From Geosiphon pyriformis (lineage: Eukaryota > Glomeromycota > Glomeromycetes > Archaeosporales > Geosiphonaceae), in contig JAAOMT010000128.1 of assembly GCA_016748015.1 (NCBI GenBank), positions 1,759,770 through 1,823,769 on the forward strand: a stretch of DNA of 64,000 nt, read 5' to 3'. The notes under the pieces are model-generated. The model searched no databases and had not been told where the DNA came from. It was given only the letters and a program-made list of their open reading frames with translations. Shown here piece after piece: positions 12,201-21,864 of this stretch (positions are counted from its first letter, which is position 1; every line of letters starts with the position of its first letter). Both the position numbers and the translations under genes were made by a program.

Positions 12201-13310
12201 GGCTGAGCTTTTGTCCTCTACTTTGACTGAATTACAAGCTGTAGTATTGGCACTGAAGTGTGTTCTATCTTTGTGCTTGATTGTTTTGTACTCAAATAGT
12301 TAATCTACAATTAATGTCTGTATCTCCGAGGCTTCTGTCACTATGCCTGACTTCTGTAATCAATGTTGAATCAAAAGATTGCATATAGACAATCTTCTTA
12401 AAAATAAAAATATTTCAGTTAAGTGGGTGAAAGTTAAGAGACATTCAGATGTATTAGGCAATGTTAGAACTGATATATTGGCTAGTGAAGCAACTTCCTC
12501 ATCTCTGTCTTTGCCAATAAGAATTTAGGAGAGATTTCTGGTTACTGAAAAAACTGCCATATTTGGCAATGCTTGTTATTTGTTTGAGACTTATACCAGT
12601 CAATATGCCATGCCTGTTGGAAGGCTGGTCTGGGTTTTGACATAATTCTTGATGTTATAATTAAGAAAATAGATTAAGAGACTACTGCAACAGTTTGGCA
12701 TCCTGATTCACACATGTTTTCTGAGTTTATCAGTAGAAAGTCAGCCAATCTGCATATGTATTTGATAAAGGCTGTCTATAGGCGACTGCCAGTTGCAGTT
12801 AGGAAAAGATTGTATAACAAAGATTATCCTAAAGTGTTGTGTTTGTTGTGTAACAAGGTAGAATTATCTGATCATGTTTTTACTTGTTCTGATGACTTTG
12901 GTCTTTATAAGGACATTTTGGTAGAAGCTGCTAAAAAATGGATGTCAATGTCTGGTCTTTTGTGTTTGTTTGCATTTGCTATTCTGCTTTTGCTTCCATT
13001 GTGTTCTTTGGATGCGAGTCTTTATATAACAGTTTGCAAGGGTTTTGTAATAAAGGATTGGTATGTTGAAGCTGTCTCAGTTTTTGAAGGGAAAAAAAGG
13101 CTGCACTAGCTCTGGTAAAATACATTAGGTTTGTGATAGAGTTGCATTACATTAGAGTATGAACTATTAGAGCCAAGCATAAAGTGAATATGGAAAAAGC
13201 TGGCCATATGTAGTCTGTGCATGAGCTGCATTTAGTTGGTTCTATTTAGTTTGATTCTATGTACTAGATAGCAGTTGAGCTTCATTCATAAAACTTGTAA
13301 TAAAAAAAAA
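9202..13310 (+). mobile_element. LINE-type non-LTR retrotransposon, ORF2 and 3' end (LINE-1 copy)
   Basis: The sequence after the LTR reads as the C-terminal end of an AP-like endonuclease (about 9202-9480), then RT, RNase H and a C-terminal zinc finger. It ends in a 3' untranslated tail with TAATAAAAAAAAA at about 13300-13310. The upstream endonuclease half and ORF1 are missing, either displaced to the far side of the Gypsy-A insertion or truncated. Related 3' tails are found at about 17270, 25125 and 27740, all on the plus strand. Confidence 0.88.
9490..13110 (+). pseudogene. LINE ORF2: reverse transcriptase, RNase H, zinc finger
   Basis: RT motifs in order: IRPITLVDTAHKILSKIL (about 10438-10490), a motif-A segment LQDMYKAYD (10645-10671), GLDQGEVFFPLLWRIFYD (10822-10875), catalytic GVFVDDTIWV (10990-11025) with both Asp kept, and NNDKT. 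RNase H follows from about 12100 (VYIDES with its Asp, TLTELQAVVLAL with its Glu, a degraded SNS for SDS, then the H-S-D-V-x-G-N segment at about 12440). A zf-RVT finger C-x2-C-x7-H-x4-C is at 12838-12890. Internal stops (for example 10099, 10147, 10291, 11203, 12301) break the protein of roughly 1200 residues. Confidence 0.85.
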
Positions 13311-13314
13311 TATA

Positions 13315-13512
13315 TGTTATAAATTAAAACAAGATTTAAGTTGATTTGGAATTTTAATTTAACTTAAGTTAATTTAGAATTTTTAATTCAATACTGTGTT
13401 AATTCTAAATTAACTCAATTAATTATATTATTTGGTTAATTAACTAGTAAAAAGTTTTTTTTTATTAGCTAGTTAAAAAAATCAAAGTTTTATTATTTGA
13501 CATATTTTTTTA
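13315..13512. repeat. Left inverted repeat of a 6.3-kb segment
   Basis: This stretch of about 198 bases is, read on the opposite strand, homologous along its whole length to 19392-19591. The outer end begins TGTTATAAATTAAAACAAG and is preceded by TATA (13311-13314). The shared core includes TTATTTGGTTAATT and AGTAAAAAG. Nearly every difference from the right copy is T for C or A for G. It abuts the poly-A tail of the LINE to its left. Confidence 0.75.
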
Positions 13513-13744
13513 TTATTATTTTTAATTATTATAAGTATTATTACTGCTATTATAATATTATGTATTACATAAAATTTTGGCTTTTTTGTAATTATAATAA
13601 TTAATTTTACAGCTTTCTTTATAATTGTATTAATAATTTATTATTTCTTTCTAACTTTAATATAAGATTGTTTTACATAAAAAAATAAAAATATTTGATA
13701 TTTCTCATAATTTTAAAAAATTAATAGTTTTAGTAGACATTAAT
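13513..13744. other. AT-rich spacer, no gene seen
   Basis: Very AT-rich sequence between the left inverted repeat and the start of the truncated LINE. I see no coding frame, RNA gene or repeat unit. It may be interior sequence of the inverted-repeat element. Confidence 0.5.
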
Positions 13745-13756
13745 TCTATTATATAA

Positions 13757-16700
13757 TAAGCAGTCAGAATGCTACTCAGCATATTCTCAATATTGCTAGT
13801 GATTTCTTTTGGATTAATAATATTTCAATCAATAATGATAAAACAATGACCATTCCAATTAATAGTAGAGTTAGCATTCCCTTTTTTTCTATTAGTAACA
13901 CACCTATTTCTATTACCAAAAAAGATAAACCTTATCAGTACCTAAATATTTTTCTTTTGACTGAAGGTTTTTTGAAGTTTAGTTTGACTAAGGCACATTC
14001 GAATATTTGCTTTTTTACCAATTTGGTTCTGAGAAAAATAGTTTCAGATAAGCAGTTTTTGTATTTGGTGTCAGCAGTTTTTCATTTTATAGTCAGTTAT
14101 AAAATGCAGTTTAGTTTTGTTTTGGTTAATGTGTGCAACAAATGGGATGCTATGATTCGTAAAAGGCTAAAGCTTAAGTTTGGTCTGTCTTTTGACTTTC
14201 CTAGTGATACAATTCACCACCTCTCCTTTTATGATTTGAAATCTTTTGTGCAAATTCAATCTGAAAGTAAGATTGCTTCTCTTATTAGCTTTGTGAACTC
14301 CAGTAGAATTCTGGATTGATTGTTTTCTTACAGGTCTCATGATTTGCAAGTTCTTTGTTGGCATCCTGTTCATTCTTTAAGCTTTTTTGTTTGTGTTTGT
14401 GTTAGTATTTCTAATAATTTTTTAGTAGGCATGGTTCGTGTTCTTTATGACTGCAGTTTGTTTATTAGTGGCTCTTTGGCCAATTCTTTTCACTTTTGTG
14501 GTGGGATTCCCATGTCTGTTGTTCTTGGTGAATCAAAGTTTTTTAAGTTTTTTCCTTTTCTTCAATGATATGACATTGCATTTGTGGATCAGCTTCATAA
14601 TTGTCATGGTGCTGTCTTTAATTGGTACATATTTAAGTGGTAGAAGAGGCTAAACCTCTGTGGCTCTGTTTTTGAATGGTTCAAATTTTCCTTTGTATTT
14701 CTCAATAATGTGGATTTGTCTTTAAATTTTCCTTTAGTATTGAGTGATGTTGGTCTTCTAAACATTTTAGGCTCAAGCAGTTTTGTGTCTGTATGTGATT
14801 ATCTGTCTCAAATAGATACTGGTAGTTTATCTGTGTATATGGTGTTACCAGTAGAATTTTAGCTATTAATTAGCAGAAAAATTACCCTTATAATTCCTAT
14901 AATTAATTAGTATATTAATATCATTTCAAATTATCATTTATTATTTAATCAATTATCACATATCACAATTCAATTAAATAATCCAATTAGTATAACAGAA
15001 AGTAGAATGATCAAATTACACAATACCCTGAACTTTGTAACATTCTAAAATTCACTGAAATTTACAGAAATTTACTGAAATTTATAAAAAATTCACCAAA
15101 ATTATGAATAGTTCACCTAAATTAATCAATAGTTCAGTGAAATAACTTGTAGTTTATCAAAATGTATTTTTAGTTTGCCAAAATTTGAACAAAGAGAAAA
15201 AGTGCAAGTTCATAAACTAGTACTACAACAAGTTGTATAAAAGAAGAGATTTTCTCTTCAAGAAAATGTATTTTCTCATAATACCTTACCATAGTATCTT
15301 ACTTTAGATATCTTAATTGAAACAAATCATTTTTTACAAAATCAAATAAAAATTAAATATTTGAAAACCAAATTCTTAAATTATTACACTTGAAATTCCC
15401 TCAACACAACTAATGTTTTGAAATTGATTAGCTACCAATTTCAATAAACTGTTAGTGACTCCAGGCCTGGATAGAAAACGTTTCCTTTGATAAAATCCTA
15501 TTTCTTTTATATTTCTTTTATTTTTCTTTTCTTTTCTTATTACAATCATTAGGGTAGTCTACAGATGAGATTCCTGTAAAAGAGTTGACTTTCACAGCAA
15601 AATAACTACACATTTTTTAGTAAGCTTCTAGATGAGCAATTCCTGGGAAAGAGTTGACATTTACTACAATGTAACTACATAAAGTAACTGGCAAGAAATT
15701 GGCCATTCCACTTATAAGCCCAGCAGTTCAAATTATAGGAGATAATTTGAAGATAAATTCAGTTATTAAAGATTCAACTACTTCTAAAAAACGTGAATTT
15801 GCAACCAACAGACAGTTACAACATTCAAGAAAAGAGACCAAAAACCTCCAGTAACAATGGATAGGTCTCTAAAGAGTTTGAATACAGTTGGCTGTAGAAC
15901 TGGTGCTGCTGTTTTTTTTGAAGACATTGGTTTGGGTTTGGGCATTGGTGTATTGAGTTTGATATCATCTACTTTGGCTGAAATGCAAGCTATTGTATTG
16001 GCTCTGGAGTATGTTTCTCTGTTTAGTTCTGTTTACTTGTTTTTAGATAGTCAATCTGTTTTGGATGCTTGCAAGTCAGAATTAAATTTGGTGTGTCCTA
16101 ATTTTTGTAATTAGTACTGGGTTGAGCGTCAGCATATTGTTAATGTTATTTGCAGTAAAAATTTGAGTGTTAGTTGGAACAAAGTGAAGAGTCACTCTGA
16201 CATTCCAAGAAATGAGCATACTAATGTGATTGTTGGTAACACTTTTATTTCTGGCTGGTTTTTTCCTCCTTGTCTGAATGAATATTTTTTGGTAGCTGAT
16301 GGCAGTATTATTTCTGGTAATTCTAGACATTTTGTTTATGACATTTATTGTTCTGTTTGTCATGTGCATTGGGAGGTTGGCTCTGGCTCAAAGTTTTTGG
16401 CTCGTGATTTGCTTTCTGAGATTAATTGGCACTGTTTTTTGTTAATTTGGCATCCTAATTTGTATATGGCTGCCGGTTATACTAGCAAAACATTAGCTAA
16501 TATGTGCACTTATTTTATAAAGCTTTGCATCATTGGTTGCCTATGGCCATTTGTAAGTGCCTCTATAATAAACATTATTCCAATGTATTGTGCTTGCACT
16601 GTGGTGAGGTGGAAGTATCAGATTATGTGTTTTTCTGTAGAGTTAACAAGTTTGCTCAATGTCAGTTACTAGAATCCTGCATGAATTCTTAAAAGTCGCT

Positions 16701-17133
16701 TTCAGATCTCTCCTATTCCTCTTTGAGTGTACTTTAGTTGCTTTCAATCTGTGTTTCTGATTCCTCTTTATCAATGATTCTTTTTAAGGATTGTGTTTTT
16801 GAAGGTTGTTTTTGTAAGGCTGTTTCCATCTTCCATAATTCTAAAGTTGCTTGTCAAGAGGTTGTTGAATTTGTGCACTCTCTTAGTCTTGCTTTTAAGA
16901 ATAATATCTGGTTAGTTTGTGCTAAACATTGTGCATATATGGAAAAGAATGGTTTGATTCCCTTAGATGGTTTTGTTCTTATATTGGTCTCTGGTTTGAC
17001 TTCAGGGTTTTCTGCTGGTATGGTTAAAATGCTTGGCATAACTGAGGCTTTTGGTGTATGTTTTGGTTTTCACAAATCTTGTTTTTTTTTTTTTGGAGTA
17101 GGTGATTCAGTTTCAGTTTGTATAGCTACATAG
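13757..17133 (+). pseudogene. LINE ORF2 C-terminal half (RT thumb, RNase H, zinc finger)
   Basis: RT C-terminal part in 13757-14840 (open from 13846 to 14319, frame kept across a stop at 14317). RNase H begins at the LTR-B insertion point: the LSVYM before 14842 joins D-R-S-L after 15857, giving the Y-x-D-x-S-L motif. It continues with SSTLAEMQAIVLALEYV (with its Glu), FLDSQSVLDAC (with its Asp) and the H-S-D-I-P-R-N-E segment at about 16193. A C-L-H-C ... C zinc finger lies at about 16590-16635 after a frameshift. A long C-terminal stretch ends at 17133 in DSVSVCIAT. Confidence 0.82.
14843..15856 (+). repeat. Solo LTR ('LTR-B') with ATGG target-site duplication
   Basis: Begins TGTTACCAGTAGAATTTTAG and ends CCTCCAGTAACA (about 1014 bases). 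Flanked on both sides by ATGG (14839-14842 and 15857-15860). Taking out the LTR plus one ATGG restores the reading frame of the LINE RNase H domain. No internal retrotransposon sequence is present, so this is a solo LTR left by recombination between two LTRs. Other copies: 36700-37672 (plus), 60894-61835 (minus) and 63651-64000 (minus, cut by the window end). Confidence 0.92.
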
Positions 17134-17270
17134 TGTTGTTCTGATCAGTCCAAGTGGCTGGTTATGTGTAGAAAAAACATAATTCACACCTAGTATAGAT
17201 TATTTTTTTGATGTATAAAACTAGGCAATGTTTGGATCTCACTTGTTAAATAATAATAATAAAAATATAA

Positions 17271-17790
17271 TAAGAATTTTTTAATATTTTTTACTTTTAT
17301 TCCAGTTTATATAATTTTTTATTAACAGTTTTGATTATTTTGCAAATAAAAAGCTTTTTATTAGTATCTAAATAGTTAATCTTTGGAATTCTAATTTACA
17401 CAAAATTTTCAATCTTATAAAATATTTTTTACTTTGCATTTTTATGCAGTATTATTTTGGTATTATTACATATTAGTTATAAACAATTTAATATATTTAT
17501 AATGATTAGTAAGTAAGTTAGTAATATTGTATAACATATTGTTTTAGTTATCATTATTTTATTAAAAAATATGAGATTAATACAGAATAATATTAAATTA
17601 TACAAATAATAAAAAATATTAATTTGTTTTTTGAAATTATAATAGAAGAAATATAGAATTATTAGAATAAATACTAGTATTTTTTAAGAAATTACTTGAT
17701 TTTTTACTTGTAACTTGATTTTTTTTAATTGTTTTTTAATATTATTTATTATGTTATATTATTGCTACTGATTTAGTAATTGTTATTATT
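17271..17790. other. AT-rich stretch, no gene seen
   Basis: More than 80 percent A+T by eye, with short homopolymers. No coding, RNA or repeat structure could be supported. Confidence 0.5.
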
Positions 17791-18181
17791 GCTTTTAGTT
17801 ATTTTGCTATAATTATTGATTATCTTACTGTTATTACTGATTATTTTATTATTTATTATTTTATTACTACTTATGATTATCTTATTATTAGTTATCTTAT
17901 TGCTACTGCTAATTATTTTGTTATTTATTATCTTATTGCTGTTATTGATTATTTTGTTACTTATTATTTTATTGCTGTTACTAATTATTTTGTCACATAT
18001 TATTTTGTTATTACTGTTAATTATCTTGTTACTTATTATTTTATTATTACTGCTAGTTATTTTGTTACATATTATCTTATTATTATTACTGATTATCTTA
18101 TCATCTATTATCTTGTTGCTAATGCTAGTTATTTTGTTATTAATTATCTTATTGTTATTATTAGTTATCTTGTTATTATAA
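17790..18181 (+). repeat. 36-bp minisatellite, AT-rich
   Basis: Units of the type RATTATYTTRTTAC... recur exactly 36 bases apart: starts at 17839, 17875, 17911, 17947, 17983, 18019, 18055, 18091, 18127 and 18163. Because 36 is a multiple of three and the unit lacks stops, the array stays open for 121 codons of Ile and Leu (17816-18181). That reading frame is a by-product of the repeat and not a gene. The first units near 17790-17838 are irregular. Confidence 0.88.
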
Positions 18182-19391
18182 TTTGTTTTGCTACTAGTTA
18201 TTATTATTTTTAATTTCTTGCTAAATTGGTTTTTTATTAGCTAAATTTATATTTAAATCATTAGAAAAATCTTTTTTTTGCATAATTAATTGTTTAAAAA
18301 GAGACTTAAAAAAAAATAATTTATACAAAATTTTCTTCTAAATATTATTTAATAAAATAGAAAATTAGTAATTATAGAAACTTTTATATTTATTGTATTT
18401 AAACATAAAAATAAATTAATTATTATTTAAATAATTTAACCAATATAAAAATAATGTTTTTTACATATTACTTAATATAAACTATATAACTAATTATTAG
18501 TTTCTTTATTCTTTATCTATTTTAAAAGTTTTTGTTAAAATATATTATTTGCTTATTTGATTAATTTTTGGAATTAAAGATATCTTAAACATCTATTTAT
18601 AATATGAATAGTTGATTTTATTAGTTATAAACTCTTTTTTATTATTAGTTTAAAAAATAATTTAAGATCTAAATATAATAAAATGTTAAAAAAGAAAGCT
18701 TGTTACTTCTTTTGCTGCTTTAGAAAAAAAAATTATAGTTTAAAAAAATGTTGTAAAATAATTCTAAGCATAACAATTATATTTGTAAGAATTATTTGGT
18801 TAATTGTATATATTAACCAAGTTTATTTGTAAATGATACATGAAATTTTTTATTAAAATTGATTTTGCAACTATTAGTTAAACTAAGAATTATTATATAA
18901 TGTATTTAGTACAGTAAGAACAAAATTGTTTTACTAAATCTTCAAATACCAAAGTGTATTTATTTTTAATCTATAAATAAAAAATTATTAATATCTATTT
19001 ATATAAAAAATTAAATTAATATTATATACTGTGTTATAACTTTTGCTAATTTTTTCATGTCTATTTCTAAATAAAATTCACATAGTTTTTTATATAATTT
19101 TTTTTTAAACAGACTGGTTTTTTTGTTTTTTTAAGATAAAATATATCTTGTCTTCTGACTTGTACAATATAAAAGATAATGTGTACTTAATACTTCAATT
19201 TAGAAATAAAGTTTTCTTCTTTAAGAGTATTTTTTAATATCTCAATATATTGGTTTATGTAATCTTAAGAAAGCAAAGTTTTGGTTCATTTTTTTTCACT
19301 TCTAATTAATAAATAAGTTTCAAGAAGGTCAGAAAATGTTTCTTGAATAAGCCATTCATAATTTATCAATGATAAATGGTGTTGGGAAGCC
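18182..19391. other. AT-rich stretch inside the inverted repeats, no gene seen
   Basis: About 1.2 kb of AT-rich DNA up to the right inverted repeat. No transposase-like coding frame, RNA gene or tandem repeat could be supported on either strand. Confidence 0.5.
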
Positions 19392-19591
19392 ATAAAAAAA
19401 CGCGTCAAATATCAAAACTTTGATTTTTTTGATTGGCTAATGAAAGGAAAACTTTTTACTGGCCAATTAACCAAATAATGTGATTGGTTGAGTTGATTCG
19501 GAATCAACACAGTGTTGAATTAATGATTCCGAATTAACTCAAGTTGAATTAAAATTCCAAATCAACTCAAATCCTGTTCCAACTTATGACA
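19392..19591. repeat. Right inverted repeat of the 6.3-kb segment
   Basis: About 200 bases, ending CCAACTTATGACA and followed by TATA (19592-19595). Read on the minus strand it starts TGTCATAAGTTGGAACAGG and aligns with 13315-13512. This copy keeps CpG sites (for example in CGCGTC and CCGAA) that have become TA in the left copy, so it is the less decayed arm. Confidence 0.75.
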
Positions 19592-19595
19592 TATA

Positions 19596-20028
19596 TATTA
19601 ATTTATTGTTTGATATTTTTTTGTGCCAAGATTAGTCATCTGCCAAGTAAAATTGATTTTGACAGTCTTTGGAATGGTAAATTTACTGGCTATTTTTCTT
19701 TGGTTCCGTTTTCAATACTTGTCTCGATCACCAATTAAGGAATCACTTGGCTCGAAATCGATGCTTTGGCTTGACTTCTTGGCTTTTTTCGTCATTAAGT
19801 TTTTTAAATAATTAGAATGACAAGTTTTAATTTATTATGATCACATATCAATGGAAATCTATCCAATGGCATATCAAAAACCACGTGAAATTTTGGGAAG
19901 CGAAAGAATATAAAAATGATCAATTTTTGATATTTAATTTTTCACAATTTCCCCCTCAACAGAGACCTCAAAATCTACTCTTTGAGCTACTTGAAATAAC
20001 ACTTATTCTTTTTATAATTTCCAAAAAC
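19596..20028 (+). promoter_or_regulatory. Upstream region of the CUE-domain gene
   Basis: About 430 bases between the right inverted repeat and the start codon at 20029. A 62-codon open stretch at 19623-19811 has no recognisable motif and probably is not a gene. The region must hold the promoter and 5' untranslated region. No convincing TATA or CCAAT element could be fixed, so this is inference from position only. Confidence 0.35.
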
Positions 20029-20522
20029 ATGGCAGCAGATAGAACTGAAGCACTTGACACTTTGAAAGCGATGTTCCCAGACATAGACTATCTTGAGGAA
20101 GTCTTAGCGGCAAACAATGGGGCCCTAGAACCAACGTTGAACTCTCTTTTGGAAATCACCGACCCAAATTATAAAAGTGAAGAAAGTGTAGTACCTGTTC
20201 AGACAGAGGTATCTTTCATTTTACTTTCGAGAACCCGTATAAAAATATGCATGTGCATTATATTATGGTCACTCTTCTATGTCTGATAATGCTTGACATT
20301 TTTGGTCCAGAGCGGGATATTGACTTCAACGTCGCGTGAGCAATTATTGCGTGACGAAGAACTAGCACGTAATTTGGCAGCCGAAGCTGATAGTAAGTTT
20401 GAAAAATTTCCAGTTAATGTATTAAAATCGTTGATCTTTATACAGTTTGATTTCTATTATAGGGGCAGCTGGTTATGCTCCGACTTCTCATCTTGGACCA
20501 GGTTTGCCGCAACGGCCGTCCC

Positions 20523-20557
<35 letters not shown>

Positions 20558-21520
20558 GAGCAGCAGCAATCAGACTTTAACCTCGCAGGTAGGATTGGAG
20601 GTTTTTACAGCTTTATGATCACGTAAATAAAACTTAAATTTATCTTAACATTCTATAATCAGATGAGCTACCAATAATCAAAGAAAGATTGGTGAATGCC
20701 GCCGACAGTATGTAAAATATATTCAACATATCCAATTAGGCAGTTTTTTATCATTATCTTTTTCAATTTTGACATAAAATTTCTCATTTCAGCAACAAAA
20801 AAGAAGGTCAAAGAATGGTATGGTCGTATCAGGCAACAGACTCTTTCAGAAAACGATCAAAATCAAGCAACCAACCCACAATACACAAACCTACCACAAA
20901 ATGAGACTGACAATGATTTGTGGAATAATGATTTTCCACCAATTTCATCTGAGGGCAATAATACATACCAACAAGCTTCCTGGCCAAGCACAAAACCAAC
21001 AGCAAATCAATCACTTCGCCAGCGGTTTTCATCTTCCGGTAGCGATAATAACTATAGGTTTGGAGGTTCTACTGGTACAAATGCCATATCTACTTCTACT
21101 TTCTCTTCCTCCTCCTCGAGGAGTAACGAAGGGCCAATAAAAATTGTAAGGGAGAATAGTAATGATATTATGCGAGCTACTAGTAGTCCTGGATCAGCTG
21201 CCACCCCAACTCGAGGAGAATTTGTTATTACCCCATATGAAATAGGTATTAGGTTTCCTCGTGAATTTAAAACAAACATCTGATTTTTGCAAGGATCAAA
21301 AATGAAATTTGCCTCCCACTCTGCAATTCTTTTTTAGCTGAAACACAACAAACTGATCTTCCTAAAGTAGCTTCAAGCCCACGACGTTATGATATGCTTA
21401 GGGCATCAAGCGCAGGCACGTGAATAATTATATAATTTCAGTTGTAATCATTCTTATTTACTTTTAGTCAATTAATATTTTGTTACAGATGCCGAAGAAA
21501 TTGAGAAACAGTTGAAATAG
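20029..21520 (+). CDS. CUE-domain ubiquitin-binding protein (Cue5-like)
   Basis: Seven coding exons: 20029-20208, 20311-20392, 20463-20588, 20663-20707, 20793-21245, 21338-21415, 21489-21520; about 331 residues. Residues 4-45 form a CUE domain with the M-F-P motif (15-17) and the dileucine (40-41), the ubiquitin-contact features of this family. Then come a charged R-D-E-E-L-A-R-N-L-A segment, a glutamine run encoded mainly by CAA repeats, a basic K-K-K-V-K-E-W segment, and a Ser/Asn-rich low-complexity tail. Cue5-type proteins link ubiquitinated cargo to autophagy. The last intron needs a GC donor at 21416 to stay in frame (ending D-A-E-E-I-E-K-Q-L-K). The family call is firm; the exact orthologue is not. 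Confidence 0.85.
20520..20570 (+). repeat. CAA trinucleotide repeat coding for polyglutamine
   Basis: A perfect run of CAA repeats inside exon 3 of the CUE gene, followed by mixed CAG/CAA. It encodes the glutamine stretch and may vary in length among isolates. Confidence 0.9.
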
Positions 21521-21864
21521 AAAATCCCGAGCGTATGAAATTTTCGGGGGATGAACTTGAATTTTGTATATTTGGTTTTTAATATTTAATTAGTTTTTCC
21601 ATTGCTACTTTCTCTTGATAAAGTTCTATTAAATTTGCTAAATATTAAGTATTCAGTTGGCTTCCAAGTATTAAGATGCTATAGGAAGAATGTCATGATA
21701 CTTTAGTACGAACAAGCCCGGTAATGGAACTCTGGGCACGATAGCCATCTAAAAAGGCATCAAACAACAAGCCTGGTACACAAAATATTTACTCAAGATT
21801 ACACATACCTTGAATATATATATATAGGACGAAACCAAAGCTTCTATTCAACATTTAAGGAATT

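Larger units (their letters stand above)
13745..17270 (+). mobile_element. 5'-truncated LINE (LINE-2 copy) interrupted by a solo LTR
   Basis: The coding match starts abruptly in RT just after the catalytic box (ATQHILNIASDFF at about 13763) and runs to the LINE 3' tail at about 17250-17270. Abrupt 5' truncation is the normal outcome of target-primed reverse transcription. The copy is split at 14842/15857 by a solo LTR-B. It belongs to the same family as 9202-13310, with clear residue-by-residue similarity. Confidence 0.85.

Noticed and set aside
17816-18181. 121-codon membrane-like protein of Ile and Leu
   Set aside because: Explained entirely by the 36-bp tandem repeat; no gene signals and extreme composition.
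19623-19811. 62-codon hydrophobic reading frame upstream of the CUE gene
   Set aside because: No motif, no conservation I can recognise, and it lies in the expected promoter region.
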